Below are positions 36,501 to 47,699 of a stretch of DNA of 64,000 bases, in pieces. The notes beneath the pieces were generated by a model. It saw nothing but the letters and a program-made list of their open reading frames with translations. It did no database searches and was not told the DNA's origin. Source of the DNA: Eucalyptus grandis (lineage: Eukaryota > Streptophyta > Magnoliopsida > Myrtales > Myrtaceae); NCBI RefSeq assembly GCF_016545825.1, contig NC_052618.1, forward strand, positions 43,470,196 through 43,534,195. Direction: 5' to 3'. The translations under genes were made by a program, and so were the position numbers. The first letter of the stretch is position 1. Each line of letters opens with the position of its first letter.

Positions 36501-39500
36501 ATCACCGATTTGTTCTTCTCCATCAGGAATATTTATGAACGAGTAAGGGCCAAACGTTGGCCATGGCAAATGACTTTTTCTGTAACTTTTGCTCTTCACA
36601 TTTGGCCCATCCAAAATTTGGTTTTGATAAAATTTTGAAGTCGGAAACAGACTTATTGATGGATGCATCCGGTATTGTATATTGAAAAGTTGCCTTGAAT
36701 AACCCAGTGAAGTCAATCGTTCAAACAGACTCCTTCCAAAACCAACCTGATTAGAAACCTTTAAAAAAAAAAAAAAAAAACATGATATCAAATTCAACAG
36801 GCGTTAGGTATAGAAAATTTAGCCCATCTAAGCTGAAATGAAGAGAAGGAGATTACAAATCTTACAAAACCAAATACAAAGTTCCTTTTCAGACATTTTA
36901 ACATTACCTTGCTTTCGACCATAGCAGGCAACTGACACTCATCTCCAACCAAAATCAGATGCTTGACACCAGGGATTTGCAGAGGAATTACTGACTCACA
37001 TTCCTTCAACTGGGCTGCCTCATCGATTACCAGTAAATTGAGAGGCTCCATCTTCACAGAGTGCAGCTTATGTGAACAAGAAGCAGTGCAAAAATCAGGG
37101 ATGCACGTCGATAACAGAAGTTGGCTATCATGCCCTTACTCACAAAGTTTGGAAGTTTTAGATCCTTCAGAGAATCACGAACAGTTAGCAACATGGAAAG
37201 GCATTCCTGTCTCTTCATATATATATCATATAGTGGACCCCTGGATGTCTCAAACGAAAACAGGCCAAGTTCATCACGTGAAAGAGTTATCTCCATCATC
37301 TCTGAATCCAACTTCTCTCCACATAATAAAGATTCAAAAGAATTTAGTAAGTTAAGGAGGGATGTAATATTCTGGAATTTAGTTCTGGATGTATGAGTAC
37401 AGAAAGTATAGAGGCATGCTCGCAGGGGCTGGACAGTTTCCTTGAATTGGTCCCTGAAAAACTCAAGAAATGATTTGAGCTCACAGTTACCATCTTCTTC
37501 ACTGCTTCCACATTCGCTCCCATCATCACCACTTCCTAGTTTCCTTCTTTTTGCGTGTTCGTTTTCCAAAAATACGCGGTATTGACGGACACAGTCAGCA
37601 AGAGTATCTATCAAGGAAGTTAGACACTGATGCCAACCAGTAAATTCAGAAATGCACTCTACACGATGTTCCAAGTATATATCTTCAATGTCGGAATCAA
37701 CTTTCAGCCGTTCCTTGTTCCCAAAAATAAGCATGTCTCCAAAGTAACAGGGCAAACTTTCCGTTTCAGTGCTTATACCACTATCTGATTCCTTTAGCAG
37801 CTTCAGAACACGAGTTGCCACTTCCTTGATGGCAACATTTGTAGGAGCACAAACAATGGTTCTATGTTTCCTTTTCAAGAGAGTAAGTAGCAGTGTAGCG
37901 ACAGTTTTAGTTTTCCCAGTTCCAGGAGGACCCCATATCAGGTCGACAGATGGCTTGTTCTCACAATGGAGTTTACTGAGACAGGCCCCAACTGCTTTCT
38001 TTTGGGATTCATTCAGATCATGGCTCAATCTCTCGTCAAGGCTCTCAGTCGCAGAACCATTACCTTTTGTAACACAAAGATTAGAAACTTTATCAGCCTG
38101 CAACCAAAACATATTTCTTGTGATAATCCAGACCATGTAAATATGGTAGAAGGTTCTGAAACTTAATTGGTGTTAATATGATATAAAGAGCATTGCATAG
38201 CACAAACTTAAATCCCGTGAAAAATATAGTACAGAAAATTTTAAGGTCTAGTACCAATGAGTAAGTTGCCTCCAAGGAAGTAATTTGCCCTATTCAAGAC
38301 ATAATTCATTCATCTTCATATCATGAAACGGACCAAAGGTACAAATCGACAGGAATAAACTGAAGCTTTGAAGCTTAGAGGAATATAATAGCCATTTTAA
38401 GTCTAAATGGACCAAAGGTACAAAAAAGGAAAGTCATACCACCAAATCTGTGCAGAGAACTTCCTTCAAAATATCCAAGTTCAGAGACATATGCAACGCA
38501 TTCCATATCCTTCTGTTAGTGACTATATTTATCAGGAAAATTGCATACATTGGCTTCCACGAATTATTTACTTCAAGGTTCAATAATGTCTCCACTTCAA
38601 AGTTTGTCGATGACGTTGCCTCATCCTCTTCATCGTCTTCTCCAATCATCCTAACTAATGCGAACGCCCATCTTCTTCCGAACCTCTCCAAGTCAGGAAC
38701 AGTTGCTGGCTTAGCATCAGTTAGAATCAAGATGTCTCCAGGCAAAGTTTTGTAAGTTTCCTTGCCACGAGTGTTGGATTCATTGTTCCACCGACCGGCC
38801 TTAACAGCATATGAGTTCCCACTTCCCCTGCATTCCACACATTCAATAACCTCAGTGAAAGGCAGCAAAGAAATATTTTCCAAACTCGAGCACAGACTCG
38901 CCCTTGTTTCTTCCAGTAAAGGGTAGACATACGATCCGAGATAATCCTGGACCGACTGAAATTGATCCGGTATAGTCTCCACCTACAAAAACAGCTCAGC
39001 CAATTGTCAAATATGACCAACCAACCTTGACATTTCAAAAGAATACTTGGACCAAATTCCATAAAACATAACATATACTCCTAAAATGCCTAACGAGCTT
39101 GCCGAACAAAGTAGAATCATAAAGGGTTCTATTCTACTCAGTTGAATGCAAGGTTCTTATAAGGCAGGCTTACTAAAAGCACAAACACCAAAAAAAAAAA
39201 AAAAAAAAAAGGAACGAACAGACATCATTGGAAAATTCTCAGGTAAACACAACGTTGTCGTTGAACTTAAACGAAAATAAACCAAAAGGGCATGATAAAA
39301 AGAAAGGAAGAAAAAGAAAAAGAAAAAGCAAAGATCGGGGAAGAGTAGAAAGAAACCTTGTCATGGTAGAGGTTTTCGTTGAGAATGTCGTGAAAAGACC
39401 AAGAGAAGACAAAATCAGTCAGGTCATTAGTACCGTGTCTCCTCCTCCTGCTCAAACCACCCTCAGCTATCTCCACACCCACCGCTCTGTTTGTGCATCC

Positions 39501-39512
39501 TCCTAAATCCAT
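27549..39512 (-). CDS. Dual helicase protein, TRANK1-like (SEN1-like plus UvrD-like)
   Basis: Twelve exons fit GT-AG rules and phase: 39512-39357, 38982-38440, 38097-36908, 36758-36431, 36250-35995, 35911-35695, 35581-35229, 35079-34537, 33791-32600, 31952-31599, 31128-30891, 30232-27549. They give about 2,684 residues if exon 3 is corrected by one base. Region 1 is a SEN1/UPF1-like SF1 helicase: GPPGTGKT (about 289), DEAAQ (about 592), [24 protein letters not shown]. Region 2 is UvrD-like: GRSGTGKTT (about 1113), DEVQD (about 1406), [27 protein letters not shown]. The rest is helical, repeat-like sequence ending in a Lys-rich tail (GRGKKK). Plant homologues are annotated as TPR and ankyrin repeat-containing protein 1-like; their role is poorly known, probably ATP-dependent RNA or DNA remodelling. 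Exon 3 has a frameshift, treated separately. Confidence 0.9.
32158..32369 (-). mobile_element. tRNA-type SINE in intron 9 of the helicase gene
   Basis: The insertion is bounded by perfect 14-base direct repeats TAGAGGATGATGTT at 32144-32157 and 32370-32383. Read on the minus strand it starts in a tRNA-like head with a B-box (GGTTCAAATCC) and ends in an A-rich tail (the T run at 32158-32175 on +). At about 212 bases it matches the usual plant SINE size. It lies between exons 9 and 10 and does not touch splice sites. Confidence 0.93.
37067..37143 (-). other. Frameshift in helicase exon 3 and possible 77-base rescue intron
   Basis: On the minus strand the frame reads [11 protein letters not shown] and then leaves the family frame, stopping at 37054, because the run before GCACTGC has five T, not six. 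One base later the expected [12 protein letters not shown] leads into DEAAQ. Exon 3 is 1,190 bases, one short of the multiple of three demanded by its neighbours. By chance or selection, a strong donor (GTGAGTAAG at 37143) and an acceptor (TTCACATAAG ending 37067) would remove 77 bases and restore the frame, losing about 26 residues before the DEAA box. Without either, the product stops at about 580 residues. A sequencing error in the homopolymer is possible. Confidence 0.8.
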
Positions 39513-39970
39513 CTGAACCCACGCACTAAAATCTTCTACTTGTTTCTTTCTCCCCTTTTCTTGCCCATCAAAGCACCAGGGAAAAATCGCTCTGAGGTTT
39601 CAAGGAACTTTCGAGGCGAATATTGCGCACAGCTTGTACGGACATCATCAGCGCTTTTTGAGCTCCGAAGTGAGCATTCTTAGCGACGAAGAAGAATGAC
39701 ACGGGGAAGGCAAAGGCTACCAAAGGCGAAAAGATGGGGGTACCTTGTCTTCCGAACACGGTCTGATGGCTTTCTTTACTGCCCAAATGCTTGTAATGAT
39801 TCCCGCTTTTCTTTGCTTATCCATGTTTCGATTTCTTGCAGCCTAAGATTCGTCAACTGTTTTCTGTCCGAAATGTATCATCGCATGAGTGAGGTTATTT
39901 TTTGAAGATATTAAAATTATTTGCTGATACTGAAATAATAAGTAGATGAAAAAAAAAAAGGATAAATCTT
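39513..39970. other. Presumed promoter and 5' region of the helicase gene
   Basis: This lies upstream of the ATG on the minus strand. It contains no recognisable core promoter that I would place with confidence. The part 39840-39900 (CTGTCCGAAATGTATCA) also occurs near 1545, 42440 and 50435, so repeat debris reaches close to the gene. Confidence 0.4.
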
Positions 39971-39984
39971 AACCAGAAAAATAA

Positions 39985-40415
39985 TGACAAGAATAGTCCC
40001 TGCACTTTAATATAATGTGCAATTTGATCTTCGAAATTTTGATTTGTTCAATATAGCTCTTGAACTTTAACCCAATATACAATGCGATCTCTGAACTTTT
40101 CAATTGTTTAAATGTAATCTCTGAACTTTTGATAAATATTCAATACAGTCTCTAAACTATATGATAATATTGAATGTAATTTTTTAATTGATTCAAGAGT
40201 AGGGATGACATTGAACATTTTGATTCAAGTTCAGGGACTGTATTTAATATGTATAAAAAATTTATGGACTATATTAAAAAAATTAAAAGTTCATGAACCA
40301 CATTATACATTAGGCTAAAATTTATGGACCACATCAAACAAATTAAAAGTTTATGGACTAAATTACACATTAGGCCAAAGTTTGGAGACTATTTGTGTCA
40401 TTTTCTCTAACTAGA
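39985..40415. mobile_element. MITE-like palindromic element
   Basis: The left part (AATGACAAGAATAGTCCCTG, then TAATGTGCAATTTGATC) is mirrored at the right end (TTAGTCCATAAA and ACTATTTGTGTCATT when reversed). Internal phrases such as CTCTGAACTTT and their complements repeat several times. The whole forms an imperfect hairpin of about 430 bases with no coding capacity. A target-site duplication is not clear, so the superfamily is open. Confidence 0.6.
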
Positions 40416-42049
40416 AGTAGACAATGAATGTGAACATTCTACTTCAATCGCTTGACTTTTTTTTTTTTGAGCATCTATATTGATATAATATAGAATTAAT
40501 ATCATGAAAATTTTTTAATCATCAAAAACTCTAAACCGGTACACATGTCCCAAATTAATTTTTTAACTATAAAAAAACCTCAAACTGGTATATTTATAAT
40601 AAATTTACATTCCGTTAATTTTCATTAAATTGGAATAATGCCACGAAAAATAATAAATTGATACATATGTGATAAATGAAATGTAAAATCTTAAATTGGT
40701 AGATCCATTCTAACTACCTTGTATCATCTAAATCAGCAATTTAATTGTAAAATTTAAAAAGTACTAATGAAAAGTAAATTTATCACAAGTGTATCGGTTT
40801 TTTTTATGATAAAAAATTAGTGAAGTAAATTTATTACATATGTATCGATTTTGAATTTTCTGTGGTATTAACCCTATATCATTAAAAACTCTTTCAGAGA
40901 ATTGCCGGAAAACTCAATATTCAAAATTGTAGATAGTTAGAGATGCATCCTCCTCATTAGTTTTGCCAAATTCTCGATGAAGCAAGGCTACAGTCAGATG
41001 CCTTTTCCGTCGAGTATTGTCAATCAAAGAAGAATCAAATTGGTAATTACTATCATCTCTCAGTTACTTATCTCCATAACGAGTTATAATATTTTATGGA
41101 CTTCCGAAACTTTATTGAGAGTGTGTTTTAGGAAAGTAAATGCAATCACTATGTTATGAGTGTGGTTCTTTCGCTCTGCTTGAAGTTCTACTTCCATTAA
41201 TTATAAAATCACAAATTATTTTTTATGTCTTGATTGATTCCGTACGACAATATGCATTAAAAAGTCTGCACTGACGTTGTTTCAAGCTCAGCTTGCACAA
41301 GTATATTCGATAAGTGCATTTAAAGCATCTAGCCTTGGTTAATACATTCTTATATAAAATGTTGAAATATAACATTTCCAAATATTAAGATGCACGAGTC
41401 ATTATCAACAAATCCATATTAAAAAAAAAAAATGTGATAGGAACATCACTTTAATAAAAGGCCAATAGAGTAAAAGCTTTTAAAAGGCTAGTCGCTAGTC
41501 TCACAAAATTCAACCAATTTCGCGCCGAAAGCTAAAAAGACGTGATAAGTTCAGGAATCTAATCATGTACAATGAGTCAATGACATGATGATGAATAGAT
41601 ACTATGTTTTAAAGCTTCAATTCATTTGTAATATGTAAGGCCCATTGTCATCATGCTATGAGAGTTTTTATGATGTTGGCTATATTAATTAATATTGAAA
41701 TTTACCTTTTTATAAGATTGTCTAATGAGGCGAGATATAAAGATTTTTAATTACTATAATATGAGATTGGCTTGCGCGGGTTGAATAGAGCTCGGTTTGT
41801 AATGAGAAGACATGTGACTGAAAACTCTATATATAATACTCAAGTATCTTTTCTAATCTCGATATACAAATATCTTATATAAAGAGTAGTTGTAGAACGC
41901 AATTTGTGATGCATAATATCATTGAGCCAATATTACAATTAGATCATTGTTATTCCACATTAAGAATAATGGATTTCAAATCAGATGCACAAATCTTTTT
42001 GTCTCCATTTATTGTGTTCTAAATTTTAATTATGTAGATCTTCGGATGG

Positions 42050-42480
42050 TTTTCACGGCTTGTATGCACATGGTGAACCATTGTGTCACTACGGGGCACA
42101 CCGGCTTTGCTTCACAAATACAGGCGCCGCACTATGAAATGCTTCGTCCCGAGGCATCATGCGACAGAGCCGTCTTGCCTCGAGCCTGGGTGGGTCGTTG
42201 TCTTCTCGTCCTCCCTCCGTACATCGTGCAATGATGTTTGTTACTGCAGAAATGCATGTAAAAAGAATGTAAAGCTTTCATCTTTACCCGTCAATTCCGC
42301 ATTTCAGTGAACTCATGTCTCCTTTTCTGACTCCGCGAGTCCTATTCAGGCTAACAACGACAAAAGAAGAGGATAAGGAAGGGGAAAAGCAAGCAAGCAT
42401 CTTGATTTCTTTCACCCTAGACTGTCCACCGTTTGTCTGCCTGAAATGTATCAAATCTTGAGTAAATTTACTTTTCAAAA
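42050..42480 (-). pseudogene. Highly decayed third copy of the unidentified relic flank
   Basis: A GC-richer stretch resembles the 5' side of the relic at 1240-1560 and 50140-50450: AGAAATGCATGTAAAAAG against ACGAATGCACGTAAAAA, GCGAGTCCTATTCAGGC against GCAAGTCCGATTCAGGC, and CTGAAATGTATCAA. The coding core is not readable. It supports repeated older duplication of the same unit. Confidence 0.35.
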
Positions 42481-43023
42481 AATTAAAACTATTTTTTTTA
42501 TATCGAAAATGGTAAATAGATTGAAAGATGGATGAATTTGAACCTGAAATTGACGAAGAACATGAACTTCCCGCTTATGATAACATTATTTAATCATTTC
42601 GGTTTTTTTAAATTTTGAGCATTTGTATCGATGTATTATTACAAAAACTTCTCAAAGTTAGAGATGCCTTCCCATCGTTGATTTTTTAAATTCTCCGCGG
42701 AGTGAGCTGTCATCAAGGCGTTATTTGAACAATTGAAAATGTTTATTATCAAGTATTTTTAAATTAAAAGAGATTCAATTACGTAACTTCTAGAATCTCT
42801 CAATTTTTTTTCTCCATAATGAATTATAACAGTTATGGACTATCTAAATGCTTTTGAGTGAGATTTTATTTTTCACTTGGTCTTAAGTTCTATTTTGATT
42901 CATTATAAAATCACCACTCATTTTCTACGTTTTCATTAATTCAATATGACAATAAGCATAAAAAATCTGCACTAACTTTATTTCATGTATTCCTTTCGCA
43001 ATAATCGTCAACAAATACATTTA

Positions 43024-43585
43024 GGGTCTGCATGGCAATATTCCTATTTCTTTGTTCTTTTCTTCTACGAAATAGAAAAAGGAATAGAAATTCATTTGAT
43101 AATGTTAGTTAATTTTTCTATACTTCGTAATAGAAAAGTGATTGGGAAATAGATTTATAATAGAAACAAGAAGTAGAAAAAAAATATCTTATTGTTTTCA
43201 GGAATAATTTTTAGAAATAAGTCATTTTCTTTCTTTTCTTTTTTTCTCCTTCCACATGCTGCCGCCACTGTCCGCCATCGCTTGCCACCTATCTCCGCCC
43301 AACAACCGGCTAGAGGAGGAAGAAGAGGAGAGGGGAAAAAAAAAGAGAAAAAATCTCAAAAAAAATATTAAAAAATTAAAAGAAATTCTACGACAAAAAA
43401 AAAAAAAACTTGTGAGTTGTACCAAACACATTCTTGTTTTTTTCTATTCTGAAAATAGAAATTTTGTACAGTTATCAAACACGTTATTTTATTCAAAAAC
43501 TATTCCAGGGAATATGAATAGGAAAGAATTATTTTTGAAAAAAAAAATTGTTCCTGGTAATAAAAATATTACCAAATGCGCCCTT
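43024..43585. mobile_element. Probable Tourist-like MITE
   Basis: The ends read GGGTCTGCATGGCAATATTCC on the left and, reversed, GGGCGCATTTGGTAATATT on the right, with AATAGAAA/TTTCTATT-type subterminal repeats on both sides. This resembles the style of PIF/Harbinger-type MITEs. The flanking triplets (TTA and TTC) do not match exactly, so the assignment is tentative. A GAGGA/TTCTTT-rich centre gives spurious Lys-rich and Ser-rich frames. Confidence 0.45.
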
Positions 43586-44939
43586 CAACTTTGGTAAATA
43601 CGTTCCTTAATAAAGTCAATATTTTCAGACATTATTAAAGTTATCTAACACACAATGCGCTAGTCGTCTAGAAAATCGTATAGAAAAAAGAGATGTGAAA
43701 GGAATATCACTTTAGAAAAAGTCAGAAGTTCTTTAGACAAATAGTATATAGAAAGCCGCGCTGGCAATCTCTCGTTTCATTTGCAAAGCCAAGGAAAATC
43801 CCCCATTAACCTTACATACTCAAGTAGTGCCCTTATTGAGACAAATGATAAGGCAAAGACATCTATGTTTGATGTAAAAGTCCACGAAATGTTCTATCAA
43901 ATTCATGTGGAACAAATGTCTGAAACATTGGTATAGACATCCATATTGATATATTATTAAAAACTCTTTAAAAGGTTTGCCCGAAAACTCAACACTTAAA
44001 ATTTTTAATAGTTAAAGACGCCTCATCCTTATTATTTTTGCCAAATCCTCGACAAAGCGAGTTGCTATCAGACGTCGTTTTCTATCAAGTATTGCCAATC
44101 AAAGGAGAATCGATTGGGTAATTCATATCGTCTCTTAATTATTTCTCTCCATATGGACTTCCAAAACTCCATTGAGAGTGTGTTTCAGAAGAGTAAATGC
44201 AGTCACTATGTTATGCTGTGGAGTGTCGCTCTTTCACTTTGCTTTAAGTTCTATTTCTATTAATTACAAAATCACAAATCATTTTCTACGTTTTGATTGA
44301 TTCAAGACGACAATATGCATTAAAAGGTCTGCACTAGCATTGTTTCAAGCTCTCCTGGCACGATTATATTGAATAAGTGCATTTAAAATATCCGGCCGTG
44401 GTTAAAACATTCTTATATAAAAATGTTGAAATATAATATTTTGAAATATTAGCAGAATCCTTAGATTTTTATCGTTATCTAGCATGATGCGTGGATCATA
44501 AAGATGTCACAAGATAATCACTTTAATAAAGGGTCAATAGACTAAAAGCCTTTATAAAGCTGATAAGTAAATTCAATCTATCTCGCACCGAATGCTAAAG
44601 AGATGTAATAGGTTGGGGAATCTATTCACATTTGATATGCCATTCACATGATAATAGATAGATACCATGTTCCGATGCTTTGAGTCGGTAATTTGTAGGA
44701 CTTGTCATTATCGTGCATGGTGAACCACCGCATAGCTACCGGCGGAGGTATCAAAGTCGGTTTAAAACCCATATTTTGACTCATATTTAATAGTGTGGGT
44801 CGTAAATGGGTTCCCTTAAATTTTAAAAACAAGCTTAAGTAGGTTATAAATGGGTTACCTAACAATTTAAAGGGTCTTAAATGTGTATTAAATAGGTTAC
44901 CTAACAAGCTTAAATGAATCATAAACAAGTCATTTTTAA

Positions 44940-45175
44940 TTTTTTTTTTTTTTTTTTTTTTTATAACCGAGGAATCCGCTTGAGCCCCCTTATGGGGTCA
45001 CAAGGCCCTACAGTGCATGGAATGCCTAGTACCAATGACTATACCTTGGGGGTGACTAGCACAAGACATATCGTGGCCCCACACTTACAACGCATTAGCA
45101 ACCGCGGGTTTCGAACTCTCGACCTTGACGATGAAAGAGATACTCGCAACCAACACAGCTACCCGCGGTTGGGTT
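44940..45175 (-). mobile_element. tRNA-type SINE
   Basis: Read on the minus strand, the head GCGGGTAGCTGTGTTGGTTG resembles a tRNA A-box region, and GAGAGTTCGAAACCC contains a B-box. The 3' end is a run of A (T run 44939-44962 on +). The length is about 235 bases. The sequence differs from the SINE at 32158, so it belongs to another family. The target duplication is obscured by T-rich flanks. Confidence 0.82.
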
Positions 45176-45214
45176 TATTTTTCTTTTCTTTTATTTTTCC
45201 TTTAAAAAAAATAC

Positions 45215-45500
45215 TTTCTTAGCCAGTGGCTGTCATGAAGACAATTGGCAATTGGCCACGGATGAGGGACAAGCTCACTGACCTTCGGCACCGCAAGGCT
45301 CAAGCCTTGTCAATTTGGCAAGACTCGAGCTAGCTAGAGAGGCCAGTGAGCGCCAGAGGCTAGCGAGCTCGAGCTCGCAATATGACCTCTAGCGATGCTT
45401 GAGCTCGCCGGCATTGAGTAAGAGCTTAGCCTTGCTAGATTTGGAGAGGTGGAGCCTCACCTGAGGTAGGCTCAGCTCGACTAGATCCAACTTTGGTTGA
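45215..45500. repeat. GC-rich repeat debris
   Basis: The stretch is rich in GAGCTCG, GGCTAGCGAG and CAAGGCTCAAGC phrases, much like the cores of the elements at 46970-47330 and 56380-57110. It probably derives from such an element. No protein is supported. Confidence 0.45.
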
Positions 45501-46680
45501 TTTTAATTTTGGGCATCTGTATTGATGTACCATCACAAAAACTTCTCACGGGATTGCCTGGAAACTTGAGACTTAAAACTATCGATAGTTAGAGATGTCT
45601 CAAAAAAGTGAGCCGCCAACTACACATTATCAGAACAATTGAATATGTTTATTATTGAGTTTTTTTTTTTTATCAAAAGAGAATCAATTACATAATTTCT
45701 ACCGTCTCTTAATTATTTTCGTCCCTAGTGAGCTATAATAATTATAGACTATATAAATGCTATTGAGTGAGATTTTGTTTTTTGCTTTGTTTTAAGTTTT
45801 ATTTTGATTTATTATAAAGTCACCACCATTTTCTATGTTTTCATCAATTCAATATGAATTAAAAATCTGCACTTACTTTGTTTCACGTGATTCGTTACAC
45901 AGTGATCTTCGACATTCCACATATCTAACTTTGGTTGGTACGTTCCTTAATAATGTCGGAGTATGATATTCTCAAACATTATTAAAGTTATCTAACACGC
46001 AATGCTCGGATTGTCGTCTAGTAAATTGTACAAAAAAAAGAAATGCAACAAGAATATCGCTTTATTAAAAGTCCGAAATTCTTTAGACGAACGGCTTTTC
46101 AAAAAGCCGTGTTGGCAATCTCACATTTCATTCGCAAAGGCGTGGAAAATCTGTCCCCATTAAACTCACATAATTCTACGGTACCTATTATTGAGACATA
46201 TGACGAGGCAAACATATTTATGTTTGGCGTAAATTCCACAAAATGTTAGATCAAGTTCATGTTGGACAAATGCCTAAAACATTGGTACAGACGTAAGAAT
46301 TACTGGTCGACCTAGAGTGACCCCCTGAGAAGTATAGATATTTCAATATTATGACTATAGTCTACATTAGACTTAGGAATCTATAATATGTATTGTCTGA
46401 AGGGGCCATGAAAACCACGACACCCGATTTTAATAATAATCAAGTATGCATATAAACGATGTCCATAACTTGTAATTTATCAATCGAAGAAAAGGTAGAA
46501 AGAGATTTCTTCCATCTTGGAGGAAAGTATAGCCTTATCCAATGTTCAGCCTAACATTTTATCTTACTATAGTGGTCTTTCAACATGTGTAAAGGAGATG
46601 AAATCAATCCCACTTACAAAAATTTGGGATTCGAAAGTGCCTAACTCTGGCTCGATTACTATTTATGATCATGTCAATAA

Positions 46681-47584
46681 GGCCTTGTTTGGTAACCATC
46701 CAAACAAGGCCAAATTCCGATTCTTTGTTCTCGGGAGTAGTTTGGGAACAGAATCGCGTTTGGTAAAATTTTGTTCCCGGGAACAAATTTCTTTTTTTTT
46801 TTTTGTTCCAAGAAGTAGGTTTGGAATAGAATCAAGAATTAAAAAAAAAAGTTGATTCTTGTTCCGGGAACAAATTTAAGAATCAAAACAACTCTTCTTC
46901 TTCCATATTCTCTTCTTCTTCTTCTTCTCTTTTCTTCTTCTTCTTCTTCTTTTCTTCTTCTTCTTCATTGACCGCTGTCCGCCGCTGCCGCCTTCCACCA
47001 CCGTCCGCCAGTCACCGGACCTCGCCCTGGCCGGGCGATTCTCCGATGAGCTCGCTGGAGGCAAGCCCAGCCACCGGCGAGGCTGGGCAAGCCTTGCGAC
47101 GCCCAGCCCCGCCGGTGGTCAAGCGGGCCTCACCTAGCCCCAGCGAGGCCAACCCTCGGCAAGGCTAGGCGAGCCTCACCCAGCCCTGCTGAGGCTCCCC
47201 TAGTCCCCACGGTGGCCAAGCAGGCCTCGCCCAGCCCTGACGAGGTCGGCCTCACCGAGGGCCGGTGAGGTCGCCGGCCCTCATCGGCCGATCGCCCGAT
47301 CCGGCGACCAGCTGAAGAAGAAGAAGAAGAATAGGAGAAAAAAGAAAAAAAGAAAAGAAAAAAAAGGAAAAAAGTATAAAAATTATTTAAAAATTAAAAG
47401 AAATTGATTTGGAACATAATCAATGAGCACGGTATCAAACACAATTCTATACCAGAATCAGAAATGTTGGACAGTTACCAAACGGCTTAAAATGCTTAGA
47501 ATCTGTTCCCGGGAACAGAATAAAAAAAAAATCATTTCTGATCAGAATTTACTTCCGGGAACAGAATCGTTACCAAACGCGTTC
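46681..47584. mobile_element. Tourist-like (PIF/Harbinger) non-autonomous element
   Basis: The termini are GGCCTTGTTTGGTAAC on the left and, reversed, GAACGCGTTTGGTAAC on the right, flanked by TAA at 46678-46680 and 47585-47587. The three-base TAA target duplication and GGCC(T)TGTTTGG-type ends are typical of Tourist MITEs. Subterminal regions repeat GTTCCCGGGAAC in both orientations. The 904-base body contains CTT/GAA microsatellites on opposite sides (46900-46965 and 47310-47370) around a GC-rich core of GAGGC and GCCTCGCC phrases. No transposase is present. Confidence 0.82.
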
Positions 47585-47699
47585 TAAGTGGCCAGATTTT
47601 TGTTTATCATTCGTCATTTAATCTGACATCACATCATCTACAGCACAATTATGTATGTGGCGAAAAAAAAAAATCTAAGTCGTATCATAACAATTTTAC

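Larger units (their letters stand above)
40440..46300. repeat. Degenerate long direct repeats
   Basis: Non-coding blocks recur at long spacing: 40870-41450 resembles 43950-44530 (GAGAGTGTGTTT, GACAATATGCATTAAAA, TCTTATATAAAA in order), 42600-43010 resembles 45500-45900, and 43600-43960 resembles 45950-46290. The sequence identity is clearly lower than between copies A and B, so these are older duplications. The same family touches 1680-1900. No gene is supported, and MITEs and a SINE are inserted among the blocks. Confidence 0.65.

Noticed and set aside
43222..43597. Lys-rich 113-codon frame and Ser-rich minus frame
   Set aside because: They lie in the purine-rich core of a MITE-like element and have no domain or splice context.
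44914..45222. 102-codon plus-strand frame
   Set aside because: It is the second SINE read antisense, starting in its poly-T tract.
46876..47168. Frames with Lys-Arg runs and Ala-Pro-rich protein
   Set aside because: They are read from the CTT microsatellite and GC-rich core of the Tourist-like element.
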